Shown here: in pieces, positions 1 through 8,105 of the stretch | Layout: the number at the start of each line of letters is the position of its first letter | Position numbering within the stretch: position 1 is the first letter of the stretch | NCBI RefSeq assembly: GCF_002209555.1 | Contig: NZ_NJIF01000003.1 | Span: 930,001-994,000, forward strand | Direction of reading: 5' to 3' | Origin: Achromobacter insolitus | GTDB lineage: Bacteria > Pseudomonadota > Gammaproteobacteria > Burkholderiales > Burkholderiaceae_B | Length of the DNA stretch: 64,000 nt | The notes under the pieces: generated by a model | Database searches by the model: none | What the model was told of the DNA's origin: nothing | What the model saw: only the letters and a program-made list of their open reading frames with translations | Position numbers and translations under genes: made by a program

Positions 1-306
1 GAAAGGCTCGTAGCCGAGCTCGACGCTGCGCTTGGAGCCATCGCTGAACGTCAGCTCCAGCGCCGAGGCGACGGTGGTACGCGCCATCAGTTCGGGCTGC
101 GACAACGAAGGCGCGGCCATGGACGTGAAAGAGGCGGACTGAAACGTGACCGGCGTGACAGGCGGCTCGCTGCTATCGTCGTCATCGTCGCTGGAATTGC
201 AGCCGGCCAGCAGCGCGGCCAGGCTGACGCCGCCGATCGGCAGCATCGGCGCGCCTCCCAGCATTTTCAGGAGTCGGCGGCGATTGGCTTGGTTCAGGTC
301 TTGCAT
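1..306 (-). CDS. PhoX-family phosphatase, N-terminal part (truncated by window edge)
   Basis: The first 102 codons of a minus-strand gene that runs off the left edge. The N-terminus carries an RRRLLK twin-arginine motif at about residues 9-14, a hydrophobic stretch and a lipobox-like LLAGC, so the protein is probably Tat-exported and may be lipid-anchored. It continues with a Ser/Asp-rich linker and ends in the window at LGYEPF. This N-terminal layout is that of the DUF839/PhoX alkaline phosphatase family, which releases phosphate from organic phosphates in the periplasm. The catalytic part lies outside the window, so the family call rests on the N-terminus alone. The start is the ATG complementary to 304-306. 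Confidence 0.6.
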   Translation of the reverse strand, partial: MQDLNQANRRRLLKMLGGAPMLPIGGVSLAALLAGCNSSDDDDDSSEPPVTPVTFQSASFTSMAAPSLSQPELMARTTVASALELTFSDGSKRSVELGYEPF

Positions 307-503
307 GCGGGTGGTCCCTGTTGAAGTGGAGGTCTGTCCGGCTTGGGCATCCGGACCTCAGCGCATGCTAGACACGAGGCATGTACGAACGATGACAGGG
401 ACTGGCGCGGCCGTTGCGGCGCGCGGCGCGTCGGCTGGCGATCGCGCGCCTGTCACATAAGGCCGATATAGTCGGCGCGGTTGCAACCCGTCCCGCCCGT
501 TCC

Positions 504-938
504 ATGCCCTTGTTCCTGCGCCCGAACCTGCCCGCCGCCTTCCGCATTCTTGCCGTGCTGGCCCTGGCCGCCGGCCTGGGGGTGTGGGCCTCGATCCTGC
601 TGGCGCCCAGGCCCGCCGTCCTGCCCCCCGCCGTGTCGGCAGCCACGCCACGCGCCGCTGACAACACCCCCGTGGCCCTGTGGTTCGGTAAGGACGAAGC
701 CATGCGCACGCAAATCACCGTGCTGGGCGTGATCGCCTCGGGCGCTGGCGGCGCCGCCGTGCTCAGCGTGGACGGCGGCCCGCCCCTGGCCTGGCGCACG
801 GGCGGCGAAGTGGCCCCCGGCATCGTGCTGCGCGAGGTCGCCGCGGACGCGGTGACGGTGGAGCAGGCCGGGCGCGCAAGCCGCCTGCCCGCGCCCGCCT
901 CCCTGCCTGCGCCCGCCGGAATCTCGCGCGAAAAGTAA
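504..938 (+). CDS. gspC: type II secretion system protein C (GspC), short form
   Basis: A 144-residue inner-membrane protein. It has a short cytoplasmic N-terminus, one hydrophobic segment (about residues 14-32) and a periplasmic part containing an HR-type core (ITVLGVIAS through TVEQ). HR domains of GspC contact the GspD secretin. Typical GspC proteins are near 270-300 residues and add a PDZ or coiled-coil C-terminus; here that part is absent and the protein ends in a Pro/Ala tail. The ATG at 504 fits the membrane topology; an upstream TTG at 414 in the same frame would add an arginine-rich stretch and is less likely. It is first in the gspC-GHIJKLMN block, which supports the call more than sequence similarity does. 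Confidence 0.7.
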   Translation: MPLFLRPNLPAAFRILAVLALAAGLGVWASILLAPRPAVLPPAVSAATPRAADNTPVALWFGKDEAMRTQITVLGVIASGAGGAAVLSVDGGPPLAWRTGGEVAPGIVLREVAADAVTVEQAGRASRLPAPASLPAPAGISREK

Positions 939-1018
939 GCGGCGTCGGCGGCGTAAGTATTGCTGTCATATTTCATGTCCACAATCCTCCGCTTCTACTG
1001 AAAGACCGGAGTCATCAA

Positions 1019-1447
1019 GTGCGTCAGCTACCGCGCGGGCTTGCCCGCCAGCAAGGTTTCACCCTCATCGAGATCATGGTGGTGATTGTGATCATGGGGA
1101 TACTTGCGGCGCTGATCGTCCCCCGCGTGCTGGACCGCCCCGATCAGGCCCGCCAGGTCGCCGCGCGCCAGGACATCGCCGGCATCATGCAGGCGCTGAA
1201 GTTGTATCGCCTGGACAATGGCCGCTACCCCACCACCGCCCAGGGCCTGCGCGCCCTGGTGCAAAAACCCGAAGGCGTGAACAACTGGCGCGGCTACCTG
1301 GACAAGCTGCCCAACGATCCCTGGGGCCACCCCTACCAATACCTGAGCCCCGGCGTCAAAGGCGATATCGATGTGTTCTCGTTCGGCGCCGACAACAAGC
1401 CCGGGGGAGAAAGCGGCGATGCCGACATCGGTTCCTGGGAACTCTGA
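1019..1447 (+). CDS. gspG: type II secretion major pseudopilin GspG
   Basis: 142 residues. A type III signal sequence ends in QQG, followed by FTLIEIMVV, the prepilin peptidase cleavage site with Phe+1 and Glu+5, and then a long N-terminal helix. The C-terminal half has the conserved GspG core (YRLDNGRYPTT, LPNDPWGHPYQY) and the calcium-binding loop region near DVFSFGADN. GspG polymerises into the pseudopilus that pushes substrates through the secretin. The start is GTG at 1019, preceded by GGAG at 1008-1011. The next gene, gspH, begins inside the last 29 bases of this one, so the two are translationally coupled. Confidence 0.95.
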   Translation: MRQLPRGLARQQGFTLIEIMVVIVIMGILAALIVPRVLDRPDQARQVAARQDIAGIMQALKLYRLDNGRYPTTAQGLRALVQKPEGVNNWRGYLDKLPNDPWGHPYQYLSPGVKGDIDVFSFGADNKPGGESGDADIGSWEL

Positions 1448-1907
1448 GCGCGGCTTCACGCTGGTCGAAGTCCTGGTCGTGCTCGTGATCGTGGCGATCG
1501 CCGCCAGCATGGTGAGCCTGTCCGTCGGACGTAGCGAAAACAGACTGCGCGGCGATGCCCAGCGCCTGGCGGACGCTTTCACGGTGGCCCAGAGCGAGGC
1601 GCGCAGCGATGGCCGCCCCATCCGCTGGCTGGCCAGCGGCCAGGGCTGGTCCTTCGAACGCCAGGGCCGGCTGCCGGGGCTGAGCGCCGAGGAAGACAGG
1701 CCTCTGCCCCTGGACCGCATGGAACGCGACGAGGTATTGCGCCCGCAGTCCTGGTCGGCCGCGCCGGTGGAACTGCGGCTCGATCCGGACCAACCGCTGG
1801 TGTTCAACACGGAATGGGTCGCCGCGCCCATCACCCTGACACTGAGCGCGGGCACGTCCCGCGTCATCCTCCTGCGCGACGCCGCGGGCCGCTATGAGAT
1901 CCGCTGA
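1419..1907 (+). CDS. gspH: type II secretion minor pseudopilin GspH
   Basis: 162 residues starting at ATG 1419, preceded by a purine-rich GGGGGAGA. The prepilin motif is ERGFTLVEVLVV at about residues 10-21. The remainder is a GspH/FimT-like globular domain (FTVAQSEARSDGRPIRW is typical of the region after the helix). GspH is a minor pseudopilin near the pseudopilus tip. The gene overlaps gspG by 29 nt and its stop region overlaps the gspI start by 14 nt, which shows a tightly packed operon. Confidence 0.9.
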   Translation: MPTSVPGNSERGFTLVEVLVVLVIVAIAASMVSLSVGRSENRLRGDAQRLADAFTVAQSEARSDGRPIRWLASGQGWSFERQGRLPGLSAEEDRPLPLDRMERDEVLRPQSWSAAPVELRLDPDQPLVFNTEWVAAPITLTLSAGTSRVILLRDAAGRYEIR

Positions 1908-2295
1908 GCCGCCCCGCCCGCCCGGCCGACAGCGCGGCTTCACGCTGATCGAGGTGCTGGTGGCACTGGCCATCATCGCCGTCGCCATGGGCGCAGCCCT
2001 GCGCGCGACCGGCGTCATGGCGGAGAACAACCGCGCCCTGCAGGACAAGACGCTGGCATTGCTGGCCGCGCAGAACGCGCTGACCCAGCTGCGGCTGGAA
2101 CAGGTGTTGCCGCGCGCCGGCACACGCAGCGCAGCCTGTCCGCAAGGCGGCCGGGCGCTGCAATGCGAAATGGAGTTTACGAATTCGATGAACCGCAGCT
2201 TCCGCCAGGTGTCGATCAAGGTGCGCGATGCCGGCGCCTCGCAGACGGGCGCCGTGCTGCTGCAACTGGACGGCCTGTTGTCCAGCCTGCGATAG
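1894..2295 (+). CDS. gspI: type II secretion minor pseudopilin GspI
   Basis: 133 residues with the prepilin motif RGFTLIEVLVALAII at about residues 14-28 and a cysteine pair (AACPQG, LQCEME) in the globular domain. GspI nucleates the tip complex with GspJ and GspK in known systems. The start ATG at 1894 lies inside the 3' end of gspH. The gene ends 2 nt before the gspJ start, so the tip pseudopilin genes form one transcription unit. Confidence 0.9.
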   Translation: MRSAEPPRPPGRQRGFTLIEVLVALAIIAVAMGAALRATGVMAENNRALQDKTLALLAAQNALTQLRLEQVLPRAGTRSAACPQGGRALQCEMEFTNSMNRSFRQVSIKVRDAGASQTGAVLLQLDGLLSSLR

Positions 2296-2297
2296 CC

Positions 2298-2903
2298 ATG
2301 CGCCGCCCTCTCCCGACCCAAGCCGGCTTTACGCTTATTGAAGTGCTGGTAGCGCTGGCGCTGATGGCGCTGGTGAGCCTGATGGCCTGGCGCGGCCTGG
2401 CCAGCGTGTCCGGCGCGCGCGAGCGGATCGAGGCGCAGGCCGATGACATTGACGCTATCGTCCGCACGCTGGGCCAGATGGCGCGCGACATCGAACTCTC
2501 TTACAGCGGCCCCGGCTTCGACCCCACGGGACTGGACGCGCAGGCCTACACCAGCGGCCTGCGCCTGCTGCGCCGCGCGGGCGGGGGACCGGTCTTCGAG
2601 ATCCTGCGTCCCGACCCGGACGGCAACGGCCAGTGGCAGCGCGTGCATTGGCAGGTGCGCAAGGACGGCCTGTGGCGCGCCAGCGGGCCGTCGGCGGCTC
2701 GCAGCCCCCTGCCGGCCGCGGGCGACGGCATACTTCTGCTGCCCGGCACACGGAACCTCGCGCTGCGCGCCTGGGTGCCCGGCACAGGCTGGGTCGACGG
2801 CGCAGCCAGCCTGGCTGCCACCCCGACCGGCCTGGAGATCACGCTGGAACGCGGCTCCTCCGCCTCTCCCGAACGCTACACCCGCGTGCTGGAACTGCCA
2901 TGA
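2298..2903 (+). CDS. gspJ: type II secretion minor pseudopilin GspJ
   Basis: 201 residues starting at ATG 2298, with AGFTLIEVLVALALM as prepilin signal and first helix. The globular domain has GspJ features (GRQ-like MARDIELSYSGPGFD region, then strand-rich C-terminal half ending ERYTRVLELP). The start is placed at MRRPLPTQ because the longer upstream open frame simply reads through gspI out of frame. The last bases overlap the gspK start codon in an ATGA arrangement (gspK ATG at 2900). Confidence 0.9.
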   Translation: MRRPLPTQAGFTLIEVLVALALMALVSLMAWRGLASVSGARERIEAQADDIDAIVRTLGQMARDIELSYSGPGFDPTGLDAQAYTSGLRLLRRAGGGPVFEILRPDPDGNGQWQRVHWQVRKDGLWRASGPSAARSPLPAAGDGILLLPGTRNLALRAWVPGTGWVDGAASLAATPTGLEITLERGSSASPERYTRVLELP

Positions 2904-3850
2904 ACGGCGTCCGCGGATCCCGGCGCGAGCGCGGCGCCGCCGTCATCAGCGCGCTCATCATCGTTGCCATCGTCGCTGCCTTGACCACCGGTCTGTTCCA
3001 GCGCCAGACCGCCAGCACGCGCCGCGTGGAAAACGAGATGGCGCGGGTGCAAGCCCTTGCCATGCTGGCGGGCGGCATAGACTGGGCTCGCCTCATCGTG
3101 CGCGACCACGGCCGGCGCGAATCCATCACGCGCGGCGACCAGATCTGGGCCACGCCGGTCCTGGATACACGCATCGAGCGGCCTGGCGACGAACGCATCG
3201 CCGTGTTCTCTGGCCGCGTTCAGGACGAGCAAGGCAAGTACAACCTCTACAACCTCGCCACCAATGGCGTGCCTCAACCCGAGCAGGAGCAGGTATTGCG
3301 CCGACTCCTGAATGCGCTGCAATTGCCGGACACCTTGGCCGCGCGCATTGTGGAGGTGATGTCGGCCGCGCAGCCCGTGGCGCCGCCAGCCGACGTTCCC
3401 TCCGCGCCGCCGGGGCGCCCTGCCCCCGAGGCGCGCGCGCCCTTGCCGCGCGGCGTGGACGAAGTGGCGGCCTTGCTCGCATTGGATCCGTCGGTACGCA
3501 ATGCACTGCGTCGCACAATGACGGTGCTGCCTGTCTCCACCAGTGTCAACGTCAATACCGCGCCCGCCGAGGTCATTGCGGCTTTGGTGCCCGGCCTGTC
3601 GCTGAGCCAGGCCCGCACCATGGCGGGCGAACGCGACCGCGGCAACTGGTTCAACAATGCCGGCGACTTCGCCAACCGCCTGACAGGCGCAGGCATCAAG
3701 GCGCCCGCGCCCACGGTGGTCACCACCAGCGCATGGTTCCTGGCCAGCGGCACCGTGGCCTATGAGCGGGCGCGCATCTCCATGCAGGCGCTGCTGCGCA
3801 GCTCGCCGCCGGCAGCCCCCGACACCTTATGGACTAGAGAAATTCCTTGA
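2900..3850 (+). CDS. gspK: type II secretion minor pseudopilin GspK
   Basis: 316 residues. The prepilin-like sequence ERGAAVISALIIVAIV lacks the +5 glutamate, as is normal for GspK, the pseudopilin at the tip. A large inserted domain follows (RDHGRRESITRGDQIW, DEQGKYNLYNL, then a Pro-rich linker and the SVNVNTAPAEVIAALVPG helix-hairpin region typical of GspK). The start overlaps the gspJ stop by 4 nt. The stop TGA (3848-3850) overlaps the TTG start of gspL. Confidence 0.92.
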   Translation: MNGVRGSRRERGAAVISALIIVAIVAALTTGLFQRQTASTRRVENEMARVQALAMLAGGIDWARLIVRDHGRRESITRGDQIWATPVLDTRIERPGDERIAVFSGRVQDEQGKYNLYNLATNGVPQPEQEQVLRRLLNALQLPDTLAARIVEVMSAAQPVAPPADVPSAPPGRPAPEARAPLPRGVDEVAALLALDPSVRNALRRTMTVLPVSTSVNVNTAPAEVIAALVPGLSLSQARTMAGERDRGNWFNNAGDFANRLTGAGIKAPAPTVVTTSAWFLASGTVAYERARISMQALLRSSPPAAPDTLWTREIP

Positions 3851-4839
3851 AGAACATTCTGCGCATCGCGTTGCCGCCGCTGGAAGAATTCAACGCCGGC
3901 TCGCTCCTGCCCTACGCCTGGTTCGACCGCCGCGGCCGCTGCGCCCGCCAGGGTGAGTTGACGCTCGAAGCGCTGGGCCATGCCTATCCCCACGCCGCCT
4001 GCGAAGCCGTGCTGCACCCCGACGATGTGATCGCCGCCAGCGTGCAGATCCCCGCGGTGGCGCGCGCCCGCTTTGCGGCCGCGGTGCACAGCGCCCTGGA
4101 GCCGCTCGTGCTCAGCGACCTGGACGCGCTGGCCATCGGCCACGGTCCGCGCTCGGCCGACGGTACGGTGCCGCTGGCCTGGGCCGCGCGCGAACCCGTG
4201 CGCCGAGGCTGGAGCCTGTTAAATGCGCAGGGCTTGCGCACGCAGGCGCTCATCGCGCCACAGGCGCTGGGGGCCGAAACCTCGGCGCCCCTGCGCGACC
4301 CAGCCGATCCTCGCTGGCAGGCGCCCTCGCCTTCATGGTCGCTCGCCATGCCCCAGCTGGCGCCGGCCCGAGTCTCGGCCTGGCGCCCCGCCTGGCGCTG
4401 GGGCGCGGCCGCGGCAGTCGTCTGGATAGGCGGGCTGAACCTGTACGCATCGCAACTGCAAGCCGAAGCCGACGCGTTGCGCAACGGCATGCATGCGCAG
4501 GTCCTGGCCGCGTTCCCCGACCTGCCAGTGGTCCTGGACCCGCCACGCCAGGCGCAGCAAGGCCTGGACGCGCTGCAGGCGAACCGCGGCGCAGCCAATG
4601 CCGCCGACTTCCTGCCCCTGGCGCGCGCCGCGGCGCAGGCCCTGCCCTTCGCCGCCGACAAGGTGTCCCGCCTGGGCTACACCGAACAGGCGTTGACGCT
4701 GCAACTGGCCGACGCCGGCGAACAGTCGCAACGCGTGGCGGAGACGCCCGCGCTGATCCAGCAAGCCGCAGCCCTGGGCCTGAAGCTCGAACGCGGCGAC
4801 AACGACACCACCTGGCGCATCGTGCGCGCGCAACCATGA
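3847..4839 (+). CDS. gspL: type II secretion assembly platform protein GspL
   Basis: 330 residues. The N-terminal half is a cytoplasmic domain, expected to be actin-like and to bind GspE. It is followed by one membrane segment around residues 180-200 (WGAAAAVVWIGGLNL) and a periplasmic ferredoxin-like domain that pairs with GspM. The start is TTG at 3847, overlapping the gspK TGA by 3 nt. No ATG is available nearby, and the reading frame begins MKNILRIALPP when the TTG is used. The 3' end overlaps the gspM start (ATG 4836). Confidence 0.85.
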   Translation: MKNILRIALPPLEEFNAGSLLPYAWFDRRGRCARQGELTLEALGHAYPHAACEAVLHPDDVIAASVQIPAVARARFAAAVHSALEPLVLSDLDALAIGHGPRSADGTVPLAWAAREPVRRGWSLLNAQGLRTQALIAPQALGAETSAPLRDPADPRWQAPSPSWSLAMPQLAPARVSAWRPAWRWGAAAAVVWIGGLNLYASQLQAEADALRNGMHAQVLAAFPDLPVVLDPPRQAQQGLDALQANRGAANAADFLPLARAAAQALPFAADKVSRLGYTEQALTLQLADAGEQSQRVAETPALIQQAAALGLKLERGDNDTTWRIVRAQP

Positions 4840-5423
4840 AACTTCCGCAAGCCCTGCATGCGGCCAGACAGTCGCTGGCCAAGACCCTGACTCCCGCGCT
4901 GGCGCGCGCCGGACTACGCTACCAGGCGCTGGCGCCGCGCGAGCGCCGGCTGGTGACAGCGGCCGGCCTGCTGCTGGGCGGCGCGCTGGTCTTCGTCGCC
5001 CTGATCGAGCCGCCCTTGAACACGCTGCGCAAAATGCAAGCGGAATTGCCCGCGCTGCGCGGCCAGGCAGCCACGGTCGCCGACCTGACCACCCAAGCCA
5101 AGGCGTTGCGGCGCAAGTCCGCAGCGCCTGCCGGCGCCATGCCCAGCGTCGCGGAAATGGGCGCCTCGCTGGAGCGCGCCGGACTCGCCGCGGAACTATG
5201 GGCGCTGGACGAACCGGAGCAAGGCCCGGGCATACTGCTGACACTGAAACAGGCGCCGTCTTCGGCCCTGCTGCGCTGGCTGGATGGGGCCGCGCGCGAT
5301 TGGGGCCTGGCGGTCAAGGAGGTGCAGCTCACACGTGCCGCCAACGTCAACGGGCGGCCACTGCCCGGTCTGGTCAACGGCAAGGTGAGCCTGGTGACGC
5401 CGCAAGCATCGGAGCGTGGCTGA
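4836..5423 (+). CDS. gspM: type II secretion assembly platform protein GspM
   Basis: 195 residues with the GspM layout: a short amphipathic N-terminus with an RERRLV motif just before the membrane segment (about residues 43-65), a coiled-coil-prone stretch (LNTLRKMQAELPALRGQ) and a small periplasmic ferredoxin-like domain (GILLTLKQAPSSALLRWLDG). GspM partners with GspL in the inner-membrane platform. The start overlaps the gspL stop by 4 nt (ATGA). Confidence 0.88.
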   Translation: MKLPQALHAARQSLAKTLTPALARAGLRYQALAPRERRLVTAAGLLLGGALVFVALIEPPLNTLRKMQAELPALRGQAATVADLTTQAKALRRKSAAPAGAMPSVAEMGASLERAGLAAELWALDEPEQGPGILLTLKQAPSSALLRWLDGAARDWGLAVKEVQLTRAANVNGRPLPGLVNGKVSLVTPQASERG

Positions 5424-5424
5424 C

Positions 5425-6177
5425 ATGTCCGGCTTGCGCCTTTCCAAACGTTCCGCTGCGCTGCTCCTGGCAGGCTCTGTCTGTGCCGCCGCGGCCGCCG
5501 TCACCGTTCTGCCCGCGCGCTGGCTGCTGGTTCTGCTGCCGGACAAGGCGCCGGTTGCGCTGGCCGACGCCAGCGGCACTTTGTGGCGCGGTAGCGCCTG
5601 GATCGCGCTGGGTCCGCCCGGCGCGCGCCGCATGCTGCCACAGCCCGTGCAATGGCAATGGCGCTGGGATGCGCTGGCCCTGGAGATCTCCCACCCCTGG
5701 CTGCAGGGCCCCTTGCGGGCCAGCCCAGGTTGGAACGGCGTGTCGGTGCCCGCCCAGTCCCTGCGCGCGCCTGCCTCCATCCTGTCCGCGCTGGGCGCGC
5801 CTTGGAACACCATCGCCCCACAGGGCACGCTGGAAATCCGCTGGCAGCCGCTGCGGCTGGGCGCGGCCCTGCCCGCAGGCCCACTGGCCGAACTGCGCTG
5901 GCGCAACGCCAGCACCGCGCTGACGCCGGTGGCGCCAGTGGGCTCGTATCTGTTGCGGGTGCAAGGCGGCAAGTCCGGCGCCACACTGGCGCTGAGCACG
6001 GAAAGCGGCCTGCTGGATGTGACCGGCCAGGGCAGCGCCAGCGGCCGGGGCGGCCTGAAATTCCAGGGCCAGGCGACCTATGCCGGGTCCGCCCGCGAAG
6101 CCGAGCGCGCGGCCCTGGACGGCCTGTTGTCGGCGTTGGGTAGGCGGTCGGGCGACGTGACGACGTTCGGCACCTGA
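5425..6177 (+). CDS. gspN: type II secretion protein GspN
   Basis: 250 residues with one N-terminal membrane segment (about residues 9-33, leading to RWLLVLLP) and a periplasmic beta-rich domain (DASGTLWRGSAWI, GTLEIRWQPL). This is the GspN pattern, the last gene of many gsp operons, with an accessory role. ATG 5425 is preferred because GGAG at 5411-5414 is about 10 nt upstream; a GTG at 5416 would be too close to that site. It overlaps the end of gspM only if the GTG is used. Confidence 0.85.
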   Translation: MSGLRLSKRSAALLLAGSVCAAAAAVTVLPARWLLVLLPDKAPVALADASGTLWRGSAWIALGPPGARRMLPQPVQWQWRWDALALEISHPWLQGPLRASPGWNGVSVPAQSLRAPASILSALGAPWNTIAPQGTLEIRWQPLRLGAALPAGPLAELRWRNASTALTPVAPVGSYLLRVQGGKSGATLALSTESGLLDVTGQGSASGRGGLKFQGQATYAGSAREAERAALDGLLSALGRRSGDVTTFGT

Positions 6178-6212
6178 TTCCGGATCGTTGGGCTTCGGAT
6201 TTGGCCGAAAAA

Positions 6213-6230
6213 TGTACGTTTTTAAGTACA
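6213..6230. promoter_or_regulatory. inverted repeat upstream of the toxin gene, probable TA-type operator
   Basis: TGTAC, 8 nt, then GTACA: a perfect 5-bp inverted repeat in an AT-rich stretch just upstream of a small reading frame and a RelE/ParE-type toxin gene. Toxin-antitoxin operons are normally autorepressed at such dyads, so this is read as the operator of a former or current TA promoter. The location is seen; the function is inferred. Confidence 0.45.
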
Positions 6231-6253
6231 AAATCTAGCCCAGGGAGCCTGCC

Positions 6254-6268
6254 ATGGCCACCCGCTGA
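6254..6268 (+). other. four-codon reading frame, possible remnant of a deleted antitoxin gene
   Basis: An ATG at 6254, preceded at good spacing by AGGGAG (6242-6247), reads Met-Ala-Thr-Arg-stop. In a different frame, a stop TGA at 6286-6288 overlaps the toxin GTG start in the GTGA arrangement usual for antitoxin-toxin pairs. This looks like the first and last codons of an antitoxin gene with the middle missing. It could also be a chance minicistron. Confidence 0.3.
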
Positions 6269-6284
6269 TCGACGGTTTCGCTTC

Positions 6285-6674
6285 GTGACCGCCAAACCCG
6301 CCATCAAGCTCACAGCCCACTTCGAGCGCAAGCTCGAGGAAATCGAAGCCTTCCTCACCGGGGCCAAGGTTCCACACGCTTTCGACGCGCTGCTGGACGA
6401 GTTAGCCGATGTGGTCATTCCGAATCTCGCAGCCTTTCCCGCCGCCATGGGGCGCTCGTTCCTGGAACGGCCCGTGCGTTCCGTGGAAGCCGCCAATGGA
6501 GTGGCTCGCGTGGCCCGGCAGCTCAGTACGCTTTCCGAGGATGCGGAACTGCGCGAGTACGTCTCTGCCCACTACCTGAAGCTTTACGCCTGCATCAAGA
6601 ATCGGGTCTACCTGCTCTCGATCCGGCATCACCGCCAGCTTTCCTTCGCCTTTTTCGACCGCTGGCGAATATAA
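6285..6674 (+). CDS. RelE/ParE-family toxin, apparently without antitoxin
   Basis: 129 residues from the GTG at 6285. The sequence (KLTAHFERKLEEIEAFL at the start, then RSFLERPVRS and YVSAHYLKLYACIKNRVYLLSIRHHRQLSF) matches the RelE/ParE fold: two N-terminal helices followed by a beta sheet, with the basic LLSIRHHRQLSF strand near the end. Such proteins cleave mRNA on the ribosome or poison gyrase. No antitoxin gene is found in the 107 nt upstream or in the 3 nt before gspE. The gene lies between gspN and the convergent gspE, interrupting the secretion locus. The start is uncertain because the frame stays open to 6201. Confidence 0.7.
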   Translation: MTAKPAIKLTAHFERKLEEIEAFLTGAKVPHAFDALLDELADVVIPNLAAFPAAMGRSFLERPVRSVEAANGVARVARQLSTLSEDAELREYVSAHYLKLYACIKNRVYLLSIRHHRQLSFAFFDRWRI

Positions 6675-6677
6675 ATA

Positions 6678-8105
6678 CTAGGCGTCCCGCGTCACCCGCA
6701 GGATCTCCTCCGGCGAGGTCTGCCCGCTTTCCACCCAGCGCTGTCCGTCCTCGCGCATGGTCCGCATGCCTGACGCGGCAGCCGCGCGGCGCAGTTCGCG
6801 TTCGTCGCGCCCTTCGTGGATCAGCCGGCGCGCCTCGTCGTCCACCGTGAAGAGTTCATGGATGCCGGAACGTCCGCTGTAGCCGGTATGGTTGCAGGCA
6901 TCGCAGCCCACCGGATGAAACACGCGCGCACCGTCCTGCAGGGCGGGCTTTTTGCACGCCGGGCAGAGCTTGCGCACCAGACGCTGCGCCAGCACACCCA
7001 AGAGCGATGACGCGAGCAGGAAGGGTTCCACGCCCATGTCGGTGAGCCGGGTCACGGCCGACACCGAGTCGTTCGTGTGCAAGGTGGCCAGCACCAGGTG
7101 GCCCGTCAGCGATGCCTGCACCGCGATCTGCGCGGTTTCCAGGTCGCGGATTTCGCCGATCATGATCACATCGGGATCCTGGCGCAGGATGGCTCGCAGC
7201 GCCAATGCGAAGCTCATGTCGATCTTGGCGTTGACCTGGGTCTGGCTGATGCCGGGCAAGTCGTATTCGATCGGATCCTCGACCGTCAGGATATTGCTGG
7301 TGGATGCGTCCAGGCGGCTTAACGCCGCGTACAGCGTGGTGGTCTTGCCGCTGCCGGTGGGTCCGGTCACCAGCACGATGCCGTGCGGCTGGCGGATCAA
7401 CCGGTCCAGCTGTCCCAACACGCCCCCATCCATGCCCAGCTTCTCCAGCTGCAAGCGCCCCGCTTCCTTGTCCAGCAGCCGCAGCACGGCCCGTTCGCCA
7501 TGCCCGGTCGGCAAGGTGGAAACGCGCACATCTATCGGCCGCCCGCCCACGCGCAGCGCAATGCGTCCGTCCTGCGGCAAGCGCTTTTCGGCGATGTCCA
7601 GATGCGCCATGATCTTGATGCGCGAGATCAGCGCCGCATGCAGCGCCTTGCGCGGCGACACCACGTCGCGCAAGGTGCCGTCGACCCGGTAGCGCACTAC
7701 GGAGTGCGTCTCGAACGGTTCGATGTGGATATCGCTGGCGCCGTCCCGCGCGGCCTGCGCGAACAATGCGTTGATCATGCGGATCACGGGCGCGTCGTCC
7801 TGGGCCTCCAGCAGGTCCGCCACCTCGGGCATGTCCTGCATCAGGCGGTCCAGGTCGATCTCGTTCTCGGCCACGCCCATGACCGATGCCGCGTCCTCGG
7901 AATGGCTGTAGGCCGCGGTCAGCAGGGTTTCCAGCGCCTCGTCCTCGACCTGAGCCAGTTCAATGTCGCCATGGCAGCGCCGGATCTCGCGCACCGCCCA
8001 TTCTGGCGTGCGCGGGCTGACGGTCAGGCGGGCCTGTCCGCCGCGCAGCGACAGCATCGCCCGTTGTGCGCGGGCCCAGGCATATGGCAGCGGATGCGCG
8101 CTCAT
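6678..8105 (-). CDS. gspE: type II secretion ATPase GspE
   Basis: 475 residues. The C-terminal ATPase has Walker [14 protein letters not shown], an Asp box near ILTVEDPIE, Walker [10 protein letters not shown], and a His box (LATLHTNDS). A tetracysteine zinc motif (CPACKK, then CDACNHTG) is typical of GspE. It powers pseudopilus assembly on the cytoplasmic face of the GspL/GspF platform. Its ATG overlaps the gspD stop by 3 nt (8103-8105 against 8102-8104), so gspD and gspE form one minus-strand operon. The 3' end faces the toxin gene 3 nt away. Confidence 0.95.
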   Translation of the reverse strand: MSAHPLPYAWARAQRAMLSLRGGQARLTVSPRTPEWAVREIRRCHGDIELAQVEDEALETLLTAAYSHSEDAASVMGVAENEIDLDRLMQDMPEVADLLEAQDDAPVIRMINALFAQAARDGASDIHIEPFETHSVVRYRVDGTLRDVVSPRKALHAALISRIKIMAHLDIAEKRLPQDGRIALRVGGRPIDVRVSTLPTGHGERAVLRLLDKEAGRLQLEKLGMDGGVLGQLDRLIRQPHGIVLVTGPTGSGKTTTLYAALSRLDASTSNILTVEDPIEYDLPGISQTQVNAKIDMSFALALRAILRQDPDVIMIGEIRDLETAQIAVQASLTGHLVLATLHTNDSVSAVTRLTDMGVEPFLLASSLLGVLAQRLVRKLCPACKKPALQDGARVFHPVGCDACNHTGYSGRSGIHELFTVDDEARRLIHEGRDERELRRAAAASGMRTMREDGQRWVESGQTSPEEILRVTRDA

